Positions 42,524 through 50,625 of a stretch of DNA of 64,000 nt are shown piece after piece. Each line of letters begins with the position of its first letter. Within the stretch, counting starts at the first letter, position 1. The position numbers were made by a program, and so were the translations under genes. The DNA is from Aliishimia sp965656085 (GTDB lineage: Bacteria; Pseudomonadota; Alphaproteobacteria; Rhodobacterales; Rhodobacteraceae). The notes under the pieces were generated by a model that saw only the letters and a list, made by a program, of their open reading frames with translations, had not been told where the DNA came from and searched no databases. The stretch covers positions 1 to 64,000 of the forward strand of contig CBFHJA010000015.1 in the NCBI GenBank assembly GCA_965656085.1. The letters are read 5' to 3'.

Positions 42524-43760
42524 AGATGACGGCCATGCCGATCTGGGCAGCCATGACAGCTTCGCCCATGGCGCGCCCTACAACACCTTCGCGCGCCTGC
42601 GCCGGACCGACCCCTGCGCGTGGTCCGAATTCGAGGGCGGCAAGGGCTACTGGTCGATCACCCGCCACGCCGACATCGTGGAGATGATCAAGGACACCGA
42701 GACCTTCTCCTCGGCGCGCGGCATCCGCATGGAGGACCAGACCTACGAGGAATACATGGCCCGCCGCACCTTTCAGGAGACCGACGGCACCGAGCACCGC
42801 AAGGTCCGCATGAAGGTCGCCAAGGCCTTCTCCGCCCCGGTCATCAAAGGTTTCGAGGGCCAGATCCGCGACCTCTGCGGCCCGATCCTCGACCGCGCGC
42901 TGGAGATGGGCAGCTTCGACGCCACCCGCGAAATCGCCCGCGAATTGCCGATGCGGATGCTCGGCCAGATCCTCGGCGTGCCGGACGAGGACTTGCCGTG
43001 GCTGGTGGACAAGGGCGACGCGCTGATGGCGAACTCGGACCCCGATTTCACCGACCACGTCGTCGACCAGATGGACACCGACGCCTACCGCCTGATGCCC
43101 TTCAACTCCCCGGCAGGCGCGGAGCTTTACACCTACGCCAAGGACCTGATGGACCGCAAAAACGCGGCAGGTGACACCTCCGGCATCCTGCACATGATCC
43201 TGCAACCTGACGAGAATGGCGAGACAATCTCCGACACGGAATTCCGCAATTTCTTCTGCCTGCTGGTCGCAGCCGGAAACGACACCACCCGCTATTCCAT
43301 CGCCGCAGGCGTGCAGGCCCTCGCCCGCCAACCGGACCTCTTGCCGCTGCTGAAAGAGGGCGAGGTTTGGGACAAGATGGCCGACGAGATCGTCCGCTGG
43401 GCCTCCCCCGCCACCTATTTCCGCCGCACCGCAATGCGCGACGTCGAAGTCCACGGCAAAGAGATCAGGGAAGGCGACAAGGTGCTCTACTGGTTCGCCT
43501 CCGCCAATCGCGACGAGGAGATGTTCCCGGACCCCTACCGGCTCGATCTTGCGCGCAAACCCAACCGCCAGCTTGGCTGGGGACAGGGCGGCCCGCATGT
43601 CTGCCTTGGCATGTTCCTTGCCCGGCTCGAAGTCCGGGTCCTCTTCGAGGAACTGGTCGCGCGCATCAAATCCGTTGAACCCTCCGGCGACGAGGCTTTC
43701 GTGCGCTCCAATTTCGTGAACGGGATCAAGCGCTTGCCCGTCACCGTCACGCTGAACTGA
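42504..43760 (+). CDS. Cytochrome P450
   Basis: 418 residues, bacterial soluble class I P450. Oxygen-activating I-helix AAGNDTTR (256-263), ExxR as EIVR (295-298), then ASPATYFRRTA, FPDPYRLDLAR, and the haem loop GWGQGGPHVCLG with Cys367. The Y-F-R-R-T-A run and haem loop resemble the CYP125/142 type of clade. It needs a ferredoxin and reductase, which are not encoded in this window. It overlaps tctA by 20 bp and is followed 10 nt later by the glutamine-synthetase homologue, so it is part of the amine operon and may hydroxylate the transported or gamma-glutamylated substrate. Confidence 0.93.
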   Translation: MTIWVPEDDGHADLGSHDSFAHGAPYNTFARLRRTDPCAWSEFEGGKGYWSITRHADIVEMIKDTETFSSARGIRMEDQTYEEYMARRTFQETDGTEHRKVRMKVAKAFSAPVIKGFEGQIRDLCGPILDRALEMGSFDATREIARELPMRMLGQILGVPDEDLPWLVDKGDALMANSDPDFTDHVVDQMDTDAYRLMPFNSPAGAELYTYAKDLMDRKNAAGDTSGILHMILQPDENGETISDTEFRNFFCLLVAAGNDTTRYSIAAGVQALARQPDLLPLLKEGEVWDKMADEIVRWASPATYFRRTAMRDVEVHGKEIREGDKVLYWFASANRDEEMFPDPYRLDLARKPNRQLGWGQGGPHVCLGMFLARLEVRVLFEELVARIKSVEPSGDEAFVRSNFVNGIKRLPVTVTLN

Positions 43761-43770
43761 GGACCCAACG

Positions 43771-45063
43771 ATGCCCGACCGCCTCCGCGCCCTCTTCATC
43801 GACCACCTGTCCATCCCTCGGGGGAAATACCTGCCCGCGAGCAAAATCGGTACCTCCGAGACTCGCTTCGCACGCGGCGTCTTCGGCACCCATTTCGACC
43901 GCGACCTGCTGCTCGACGCGCCCCATGCGATGATCCGCGAGGGCATCCCCGACATGGAACTGCGCTGGGACGCCGAGGACATCCGCGATGGCTGGGAGAC
44001 GGCTACACAGATCGTTCTCGGCGATCTCTACGACCACGAGGGCGCGCCCTTGCCGCTCTGCCCGCGCGGCGCGCTCAAACGCGCGGTGGCGGATTGGGAC
44101 CGGCACGGGCTGACCCCGATGCTCGGGATCGAGCTTGAGGCCTACGCGATGGTGGGCGGCGAGGACGGGCGTCTGCACCCCTATGACGCGCCCGGCCACA
44201 CGGTCTACGGCACCGGCCCCTTCGCCGACCCGATGCGCATCCTCGACCTGATCTGGCGCAAGGCCGACGAGCTTGGCTTCCGCATGGACATGCTCACCGG
44301 CGAATTCGACAGCCCGCAATTCGAATTCACCCTGACCTTCGACGAGGCGGTGAAGGCGGTGGACGACATCGTCCTCTTCCGCCAGTTGGCGCGCGAGATC
44401 GCGCTCGACCACGGCGTGATCCTGACCTTCCTGCCCAAACCCATCTCCGAGGCGGGCGGCTCGGGCATGCATATCAACTTCTCCTTCCGTGACGCGGGCG
44501 GCAGCAACGCGCTGGCCGACGGCCCCGAAGGCGGCCCCGACCACCTCAACGATCTCGCGCGCGGCTGCCTCGCCGGCCTCGTCCACCACCACAAGGCCCT
44601 TGCCGGTCTCCTCGCGCCTACCGCAGGCTCCTACCGCCGCCTGCAACCGGCGTCGCTCTCGGGCTACTGGCAGAACTGGGGCGGCGATCACCGGGGCGTG
44701 ACGACGCGCGTCTCCGGCGAGGGCGGCGCAAAGGCCCGCCTTGAGCACCGCATGGCCGACGCCTCCGCCAACCCCTACACCGCCTGCGCCGCCGTCCTGC
44801 AAGCCGCCCGCCTCGGCTACGAGGCGGGGCTCCCCCTGCCCCCCATCGAGACCGGCGACGGCTTCGACACAACCGACACCAAACACGGCACCGCGGCAAA
44901 CCTGCGCCAAGCGATCCGCGATCTGCAGGCCGACACGGCCCTCACCGCCGCCGTCGGGCAAGAGCTGGTCGAGAACCACGCCTTCATGAAGGACCACGAG
45001 TTCCGCAAAACCCGCGATCTGGAACCCGACGCGCTCCTCGATTTCTACGTCTGGTTCATCTGA
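43771..45063 (+). CDS. Glutamine synthetase-family gamma-glutamyl-amide ligase (PuuA-like)
   Basis: 430 residues, short for true GlnA and in the range of PuuA/GlnT-type ligases that join glutamate to an amine with ATP. Motifs: GIELEAYAM (first metal site), GEFDSPQFEFTL, the GGSGMHINFSFRD region (ATP and metal, GxGxHxN type), PTAGSYRRLQPAS and HRMADASANPYTACAAVL. It lies 10 nt after the P450 gene and 1 nt before a class I amidotransferase gene. The same ligase-hydrolase pairing is known in putrescine (PuuA/PuuD), aniline and alkylamine catabolism. The amine is unknown. Confidence 0.85.
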   Translation: MPDRLRALFIDHLSIPRGKYLPASKIGTSETRFARGVFGTHFDRDLLLDAPHAMIREGIPDMELRWDAEDIRDGWETATQIVLGDLYDHEGAPLPLCPRGALKRAVADWDRHGLTPMLGIELEAYAMVGGEDGRLHPYDAPGHTVYGTGPFADPMRILDLIWRKADELGFRMDMLTGEFDSPQFEFTLTFDEAVKAVDDIVLFRQLAREIALDHGVILTFLPKPISEAGGSGMHINFSFRDAGGSNALADGPEGGPDHLNDLARGCLAGLVHHHKALAGLLAPTAGSYRRLQPASLSGYWQNWGGDHRGVTTRVSGEGGAKARLEHRMADASANPYTACAAVLQAARLGYEAGLPLPPIETGDGFDTTDTKHGTAANLRQAIRDLQADTALTAAVGQELVENHAFMKDHEFRKTRDLEPDALLDFYVWFI

Positions 45064-45064
45064 C

Positions 45065-45754
45065 ATGCGCCTCGCCACCCTCGTCACAAACACCGATGAC
45101 AGCGATTTCGCAAAGGCCCGCCCCTTGGACGACGCGAAATTCGCCGCGATGATCCGCGCCGTGCGCCCGGGCTGGCAGGTGGACGCATACTGGGTGTGCC
45201 GCGATGAATTCCCCGAAGACCTGAGCGCCTATGACGGCGTGATGATCACCGGCAGCCCGGCCTCGGTCCACGACGGCGCCCCATGGATGGCCCGGCTTGA
45301 GGCCCTCATCCGCGACCTGATCGCCGGGGAAAAACCCCTCTTCGGCGCCTGCTTCGGCCACCAAGCCATCGCCAAGGCCCTCGGCGCGCCCGTCACCCGC
45401 AACCCCGCAGGCTGGGCCCATGGCCGCATCCCCGTGACCGACCTCGCCACCGGCACGCATTTCTCCCTCTATGGCTCGCATATCGAACAGGTCGCCAGCC
45501 TGCCCGAGGGCGCGGCGCCGCTCTACGAGAGCCCCGGCACCCCGATCGCGGGCTTCGCCATCGGCACCCATGTGATGACCATCCAGCACCACCCCGAGAT
45601 GACCCCGGAGTTCATCGCAGACCTCGTGGACCACCTCGCGGACTATGTCGGCCCCGAGGTGACTGCCGACGCCCGCGCCTCCCTCGCTGAGCCCGCAGAT
45701 GGCGCGATTTTCGCCGAACAAATCGCCCGCTTCTTCGAACAAGGCGCGCGCTGA
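45065..45754 (+). CDS. Class I glutamine amidotransferase-type hydrolase
   Basis: 229 residues. GATase1 fold similar to the GMP-synthase glutaminase: oxyanion strand MITGSPASVHDGAPW, nucleophile elbow GACFGHQAIAKALG, and the His-x-Glu pair in MTIQHHPEM. Together with the adjacent PuuA-like ligase it probably removes the gamma-glutamyl group after oxidation, as PuuD does, or supplies ammonia. It starts 1 nt after the ligase stop and overlaps the IclR gene by 1 nt, so the genes are translationally coupled. Confidence 0.85.
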   Translation: MRLATLVTNTDDSDFAKARPLDDAKFAAMIRAVRPGWQVDAYWVCRDEFPEDLSAYDGVMITGSPASVHDGAPWMARLEALIRDLIAGEKPLFGACFGHQAIAKALGAPVTRNPAGWAHGRIPVTDLATGTHFSLYGSHIEQVASLPEGAAPLYESPGTPIAGFAIGTHVMTIQHHPEMTPEFIADLVDHLADYVGPEVTADARASLAEPADGAIFAEQIARFFEQGAR

Positions 45755-46518
45755 TGGGCACGATCACCAAGGCGCTGGACCTGCTGTCCCTCTTCACCGC
45801 CGACCGCGCGGAGATCGGCCTTGGCGAATTCGTGCGCCTGACGGGCCGCGACAAGGCGACCCTGCACCGCCACCTGACCGAACTGCACCAGAACGGTTTT
45901 CTCGAACAGCACGCCACGACGCGCGCCTACCGCCTTGGCCCCGCGATCCTGCGCCTCGCCGCGCTCCGCGAGACCTTGTTCCCGGTCCGCCGCCTGCTGC
46001 AGCCGCTGGTGCAAGAGCTGTCCCAAGCCACCGGCGAGTTGGCCCATGCCTCGCTCCTGCAAGGCGACGCGCTCTCCCCTGTCGCCCATGCCGACCCGCA
46101 TACCCACGGCATTCAGGTCCATTTCGACCCGTCCGAAATGCTGCCCATGCACGCGACCTCTTCGGGCCTCGCGGTGCTGGCCTTCCTGCCGGACCGCGAC
46201 CAGACCCGCATCCTGAACGCGCCCCTGAAGGCCCATACCTCCCGCACGATCACCGACCCCGGGCGCCTGCGCACCCAACTCGACCGGGCCCGCCAGACCG
46301 GCCTCGCCCGAGTCGAAAGCGGCTTTGACGAGGACGTGCACTCCATGGGCACGCCGCTCTTCGGCGAGGAAGGCCGCGTCATTGGCGCCTTGGCCATCGC
46401 TGTCCCGGCGGTCCGCGCAGGCGATGACCGCCTAGGCCAGATGGCCGCCGATCTGCACGCCATGGCCGATCGCGCCACCCGCTCTCTTGGGGGCACCCGC
46501 CCCCGCTTTGACACCTGA
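45754..46518 (+). CDS. IclR-family transcriptional regulator
   Basis: 254 residues. N-terminal winged helix (residues about 3-62: ITKALDLLSLFTADRAEIGLGEFVRLTGRDKATLHRHLTELHQNGFLEQ) and a C-terminal IclR effector domain (about 75-245: MLPMHATSSGLAVLAFLP, GLARVESGFDEDVHSMGTPLF, IGALAIAVPA). It is inside the operon, between the amidotransferase and aminotransferase genes, so it is co-expressed with its likely targets. The TTCAAA sites between the ALDH and tctC genes are candidate binding sites. Confidence 0.9.
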   Translation: MGTITKALDLLSLFTADRAEIGLGEFVRLTGRDKATLHRHLTELHQNGFLEQHATTRAYRLGPAILRLAALRETLFPVRRLLQPLVQELSQATGELAHASLLQGDALSPVAHADPHTHGIQVHFDPSEMLPMHATSSGLAVLAFLPDRDQTRILNAPLKAHTSRTITDPGRLRTQLDRARQTGLARVESGFDEDVHSMGTPLFGEEGRVIGALAIAVPAVRAGDDRLGQMAADLHAMADRATRSLGGTRPRFDT

Positions 46519-46533
46519 CGAAAGGGTCTCCCG

Positions 46534-47886
46534 ATGAAAGACGACAATTTCCTCAAAGAACACAACGCCCGCCATGTCTGGCACCCGATGGCGCATCCCG
46601 CCGACAGCCTTGCCAACCCGCCCGACATCATCACCGAAGGCGAGGGTGTGCATATCACCGATGTGGATGGCCACCGCACCGTGGACGCCGTGGGCGGGCT
46701 GTGGAACGTGAACCTTGGCTATTCCTGCGCCCCGGTGAAACAGGCCATCGCCGCCCAGCTTGACCGCCTGCCCTACTATTCGATCTTCCGGGGCACGACA
46801 AACGATCAGGTGATCGAGCTTTCGACCATGCTGGCCGAATTCTTCGAACCCGACGGCATGTCCCGCGCCTTCTTCACCTCGGGCGGCTCCGACGGCATCG
46901 AGATCGCCCTGCGCCTTGCGCGCCAATACCACAAGATCCGCGGCGAGGCGGGCCGCGTGAAGTATCTCTCGCTCAAGAAGGGCTATCACGGCACCCACAC
47001 GCTCGGCGCATCGGTCAACGGCAACGCCAATTTCCGCACCCAATACGAGCCGCTGATGCCGGGCTGCTATCACATCCCGTCCCCCTACACCTACCGCAAC
47101 CCGTTCCACGAGACCGACCCCGAAAAGCTGGCCCAGATGTGCCTCTCGGCGCTTGAAGACGAGATCAAGTTTCAGGACCCTTCGACCATCGCCGCGATGA
47201 TCATGGAGCCGGTCTTGGGCGCGGGCGGCGTGATCCCGCCGCATAAGAGCTTCATGCCCGGCGTGCGGGAGATTTGCTCAAAACATGGCATCCTGCTGAT
47301 CTCGGACGAGGTGATCACCGCCTATGGCCGCACCGGCGCGTGGTCCGGCTCCCGCCTCTGGGGCGTGCAGCCCGACATGATGGTCACCGCCAAGGCGATC
47401 ACCAATGGCTATTTCCCCTTCGGCGCGGTGATGCTCTCCGGCGCGGTGGCCGAGGTGTTCGAGAGCGACAAGACCGGCAAGGGCTCCATTGGCTCGGGCT
47501 ACACCTATTCCGGCCACCCGGTCGGCGCGGCGGCGGCGATTGCGTGCTTGCAGGAAACCGAATGGCTGGATGTGAAGACCAACGCAGCCGCGCGCGGGGC
47601 GCAGATGATGGCGGGCGTGGAGGCGCTGAAGGCGCGCTATGACCTCGTCGGCGACGTGCGCGGCGGGCACGGGCTGATGACCGCGCTCGAATTGGTCTCA
47701 GACCGCGCCACGAAAGCGCCCATCGACAAGGCCACCATCGGCCGCGTGCAGCGCGTGGCCTACGAGGCCGGCGCGATGGTCCGCGTGTCCGGCCCCAACA
47801 TCATCCTCTCCCCGCCGCTTGTGCTCTCCGAGGCCGATGTGACCACGATCCTGTCGGCGCTCGACGCAGGTCTGGCGGCGGCGTAA
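46534..47886 (+). CDS. Class III (omega) aminotransferase
   Basis: 450 residues. PLP-dependent fold type I; the Schiff-base lysine is Lys287 (TAKAITNG), and the cofactor Asp is in LLISDEVITAYGRTG. FFTSGGSDGIEIALRLARQYH binds the phosphate. Matches aspartate aminotransferase-family omega-amino acid:pyruvate transaminases that act on beta-alanine, GABA, putrescine or similar amines. GAAAGGG precedes the ATG, 15 nt after the IclR stop. As the last gene of the operon, it could deaminate the amine or the omega-amino acid end product. Confidence 0.9.
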   Translation: MKDDNFLKEHNARHVWHPMAHPADSLANPPDIITEGEGVHITDVDGHRTVDAVGGLWNVNLGYSCAPVKQAIAAQLDRLPYYSIFRGTTNDQVIELSTMLAEFFEPDGMSRAFFTSGGSDGIEIALRLARQYHKIRGEAGRVKYLSLKKGYHGTHTLGASVNGNANFRTQYEPLMPGCYHIPSPYTYRNPFHETDPEKLAQMCLSALEDEIKFQDPSTIAAMIMEPVLGAGGVIPPHKSFMPGVREICSKHGILLISDEVITAYGRTGAWSGSRLWGVQPDMMVTAKAITNGYFPFGAVMLSGAVAEVFESDKTGKGSIGSGYTYSGHPVGAAAAIACLQETEWLDVKTNAAARGAQMMAGVEALKARYDLVGDVRGGHGLMTALELVSDRATKAPIDKATIGRVQRVAYEAGAMVRVSGPNIILSPPLVLSEADVTTILSALDAGLAAA

Positions 47887-47903
47887 CGGGCGCAAGGGGG
47901 AGC

Positions 47904-47924
47904 GCCCCGGGCTTGACCCGGGGC
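47904..47924 (+). terminator. Stem-loop after the aminotransferase
   Basis: GCCCCGGG-CTTGA-CCCGGGGC, a perfect 8-bp GC stem 18 nt after the stop codon. It is followed by GGGGTTTCG, with only a short T stretch, so termination may be partial. Confidence 0.5.
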
Positions 47925-47936
47925 GGGGTTTCGCAG

Positions 47937-48158
47937 GGTGGGCAATATGCCCACCATGCCCCGCGCCACAAAGGTTAACGCCCCCCACCGAACGCTCCGT
48001 TAACCACCGCCTTAACGCACCGTGCGTATGTACAGGTGCCATACGCGGAGCCATACGCCCAGCCATACGCGGTATGGCCCTTGTTTTACTGGCGTTAACC
48101 CGGTTTTCGGGGGGCTTTGGAAATTCAGGCCGCGGCGCAACGCACGCTGCGTTAACCA
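47937..48158. repeat. Composite intergenic repeat, copy B (convergent gap)
   Basis: Second copy of the element at 8051-8298, with the same blocks in the same order: GGTGGGCAATATGCCCACC (47937), CGCCACAAAGGTTAACG (about 47965), GTATGTACAGGTGCCATACGC (48027), GCCATACG units at 48039, 48051 and 48063 (exact 12-bp period), TGGCGTTAAC (48091) and CGCAACGCACGCTGCGTTAACC (48137). The final GTTAAC supplies the TAA stop of the acyltransferase gene. No convincing ORF. Confidence 0.7.
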
Positions 48159-49099
48159 CCTTCCGCCGGATCGCTCCGCCGCGCCGGATCCAAACTCAGC
48201 GTCTGGTCCCGCAGCCACGTCATGAAGCCGCGCGGATTGCCCGCCCATTCCTCGATCCGGTCGCGTTCGATGGGCGGGCCCACATAGGGGCGCTGCGGGC
48301 GGTCGAGCGCGTGTTTGACCTCGTACAGCAGCAGCCCCTGCCGCAAGGCCGCCGAGACACAACTGGCGATCTGGTAGGCCCGGCTGTTCTGGCCGGGAAA
48401 GCAGATCGGCACCACGCGCGCGCCCGAGCGCTGGATCAGCTTGGCGGTGAAAGGGTTCCACTCGCGTTCGATTGCCGGCCCCATCATCCGGTCCGCAGAG
48501 GCCACAACCCCCGACGGGAAAAGGACAATTGCCCCGCCGTCTTTCAGATGCGCCATCGCAGCGCGGCGCATCTCAAGGCTCTTTTCGATCGCGTCGGGCT
48601 CATGATCGAAGGGCACCGGCACCATGAAGCCGTCGATCTCACCCACGCCCGTGAGCAGCGAGCGGGTCAGGATTTTGTAATCCGTGCGCACCCGGCCGAT
48701 GAGTTCGGCCAGCACCATCCCGTCTACGAGCCCATGCGGGTGGTTGGCGGTGATCACCAGCGGGCCGTCCTTGGGGATATTGGCGATTTCTGCGGGCGGC
48801 GTTTCGAGGTCGATCCCCATCACACCCAGCGCCTGCCCCCAGAACGGCTGGCCAAACGGCACGCCCATCGCTTCGAATTTCCGGATGCGGCGGAGCAGAT
48901 GCGGTTTCGCGGTCAGAAGCTCCATGACCTGAATGATGCCACGCTGCACCGGGTTCGTGAACGTCGTCGCGTAAGACAGCCGCCGGCGGTCATAGGGCTG
49001 ATCGCCCAACGCCGCCCCATCGCCTTGCGTGCCCAGCAACATGCGGGTTTCGCGCTGCGGTGTGAGCACTTCTTTCGGTGTTCGCTTCAAGGTCGCCAT
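48152..49099 (-). CDS. 1-acyl-glycerol-3-phosphate acyltransferase-like protein
   Basis: 315 residues. Lysophospholipid acyltransferase superfamily. The catalytic block is TANHPHGLVDGMVLAEL (His120 to Asp126, an NHPxG..DG variant seen in hemolysin/OlsA-type members), followed by GGAIVLFPSGVVASAD and VVPICFPGQNSRAYQIAS. It could acylate lyso-ornithine lipid or lysophosphatidic acid. An N-terminal region of about 100 residues precedes the catalytic domain. The stop codon is inside composite repeat B. A universal stress protein gene lies 30 nt upstream of its start on the same strand. Confidence 0.82.
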   Translation of the reverse strand: MATLKRTPKEVLTPQRETRMLLGTQGDGAALGDQPYDRRRLSYATTFTNPVQRGIIQVMELLTAKPHLLRRIRKFEAMGVPFGQPFWGQALGVMGIDLETPPAEIANIPKDGPLVITANHPHGLVDGMVLAELIGRVRTDYKILTRSLLTGVGEIDGFMVPVPFDHEPDAIEKSLEMRRAAMAHLKDGGAIVLFPSGVVASADRMMGPAIEREWNPFTAKLIQRSGARVVPICFPGQNSRAYQIASCVSAALRQGLLLYEVKHALDRPQRPYVGPPIERDRIEEWAGNPRGFMTWLRDQTLSLDPARRSDPAEGG

Positions 49100-49129
49100 A
49101 TCGGCCCCTCCGCTACAGTCTTCGCCCGG

Positions 49130-49537
49130 TTAACGCAAGATGTAGACCGGGCATGAGGCGCGTCGTGCCACGCGGGCCGCGGTCGAGCCAAGCAAAATAT
49201 CCTGCGCGCGCGGGTGCCGGTCGCCCACCACGATCAGGTCCACCCCGTGATCCCGCGCATATTCGACGATCCTGATCCCGGGTTTGCCGGTCGCCACATC
49301 CGCAGAAATGTCGGGAGCGCCATCCGTGAGCGCTGCGAGCTTGGCGCGGATCTTGTTCGTCAGATGGTTCTCTGACTTCACCGTGACGAACTCGGACACG
49401 AAGCCGGGAATGTCTTCGAGGACCGTCAGGAGCGTGATCTTGCCACCGTCGGCCAGCAAGCGGCGCGCCGTCTCAATCTTGCGCGGCACCACGTCTTCGT
49501 GATCCAGCGAGACAGGGATGAGGATATGGCTATGCAT
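49130..49537 (-). CDS. Universal stress protein, UspA family
   Basis: 135 residues, a single Usp domain. N-terminal HILIPVSLDHED and C-terminal VDLIVVGDRHPRAQDILLGSTAARVARRASCPVYIL. The ATP-binding pattern G-x2-G-x9-G-S/T is altered: GDRHPRAQDILLGST has His for the second Gly, so nucleotide binding is uncertain. Short gaps link it to the sulfolactate dehydrogenase gene upstream (27 nt) and the acyltransferase gene downstream. Confidence 0.9.
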   Translation of the reverse strand: MHSHILIPVSLDHEDVVPRKIETARRLLADGGKITLLTVLEDIPGFVSEFVTVKSENHLTNKIRAKLAALTDGAPDISADVATGKPGIRIVEYARDHGVDLIVVGDRHPRAQDILLGSTAARVARRASCPVYILR

Positions 49538-49564
49538 GGTCGAAGGTCTCCAGCGGACAGCGCG

Positions 49565-50578
49565 TCAGGATGTGGCACCGGCAAGGGCACGGGCGGTTTC
49601 GATATAGGCGGAGGGGACCGCAAGGCCCGCCTTGTGCGCCTGTGACAAGGTCTTGAGGCGGCGGGTACCCGGAAGGCGCGCGCCCTCCAGCGCCTCGATA
49701 TGCGACAAGACGCTTTCGAGACGCGCGGCAAAGCCAACCGGATCATGCGGCTTAAGCGCCATGAGAAACTGCCCGGCGCCCGGGGGCGGGCCTTCAGCGG
49801 TGAAAAAGGACGACACATCGGTACTCGGATGCGCCCCGGTGAACACCGCAGCGAGGATTTCGACCATAAGCGCCAGCGCCGTGCCCTTGGCCTCGCCAAT
49901 CGGCACCATCGACCCCTGCAGCGCCGCTTCGGGATCCGTGGTCGGCTGTCCATCAGCATCAAGCGCCCAGCCCTCGGGAATGTCCGTGCCGGATTTCTGC
50001 GCATGCATGACCTTGCCGCGCGCCACCACGCTCAGCGACAGATCGATCACCAGCGGCGGGTTGTCCGGGCGCGGGGCCGCAAAGGCAATCGGGTTGGTGC
50101 CGAAGACCGGTTTGGCCGCGCCCCAAGGCGCGATGGCGGGCGGCGAGTTGGCCACCATCAGCCCGATCAGCCCAGCCTCAGCGATGCGGTCCACCTGCAC
50201 CGACAGCGCGCCGCAATGATGCGAGCGGGAGATCGACATGGACACGCTGCCCTGTTCGCGCGCGACGTCGATACCGCGCTCGACCGCCAGATCCAGCGCG
50301 GGGAAGGCAAACCCGTTTTGCGCATCAATGGCCAGCGCCCCCGGCGCCGTCTGCACACAACTTGGCGCGGCCTGCCCGTCGACCTTGCCCGAGCGGGCTT
50401 GCGCCGCGTAGTCGGCGAGGCGCGAGAACCCATGCCCGACCTGCCCTTCCGCCTCTGCGGCCACCAACACACGTGCAACCGATGCGGCCACCGTCTCTGA
50501 CACGCGGTTGGCCTTGAGGGCCGCCGCGATCAGCGCCTCGGCCTCTTCGATGGACAGGGTTTGCGTGGCTTGGGACAT
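49565..50578 (-). CDS. comC: Ldh/MDH2-family dehydrogenase, probable (R)-sulfolactate dehydrogenase (ComC-like)
   Basis: 337 residues from the ATG at 50578 (AGGA upstream). NAD(P)-dependent malate/L-lactate/ureidoglycolate dehydrogenase family: AAEAEGQVGHGFSRL, SISRSHHCGALSVQVDRIAEAGLIGLMVANSP, PVFGTNPIAFAAP, and GEAKGTALALMVEILAAV. ComC in this family oxidises (R)-3-sulfolactate to 3-sulfopyruvate or the reverse. It is last in the DHPS/sulfolactate operon, 47 nt after suyB, which supports that role and not malate or ureidoglycolate. The assignment rests on context. Confidence 0.78.
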   Translation of the reverse strand: MSQATQTLSIEEAEALIAAALKANRVSETVAASVARVLVAAEAEGQVGHGFSRLADYAAQARSGKVDGQAAPSCVQTAPGALAIDAQNGFAFPALDLAVERGIDVAREQGSVSMSISRSHHCGALSVQVDRIAEAGLIGLMVANSPPAIAPWGAAKPVFGTNPIAFAAPRPDNPPLVIDLSLSVVARGKVMHAQKSGTDIPEGWALDADGQPTTDPEAALQGSMVPIGEAKGTALALMVEILAAVFTGAHPSTDVSSFFTAEGPPPGAGQFLMALKPHDPVGFAARLESVLSHIEALEGARLPGTRRLKTLSQAHKAGLAVPSAYIETARALAGATS

Positions 50579-50625
50579 CTGTGTTCCTGCTTGGGGCGGC
50601 ACGACTGCGCCGCCCCTTTATCGCG

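Noticed and set aside
48001..48016. TTAA-N8-TTAA considered as a CtrA site
   Set aside because: The CtrA consensus spacing is 7 nt; the site lies in a convergent gap with no promoter role.
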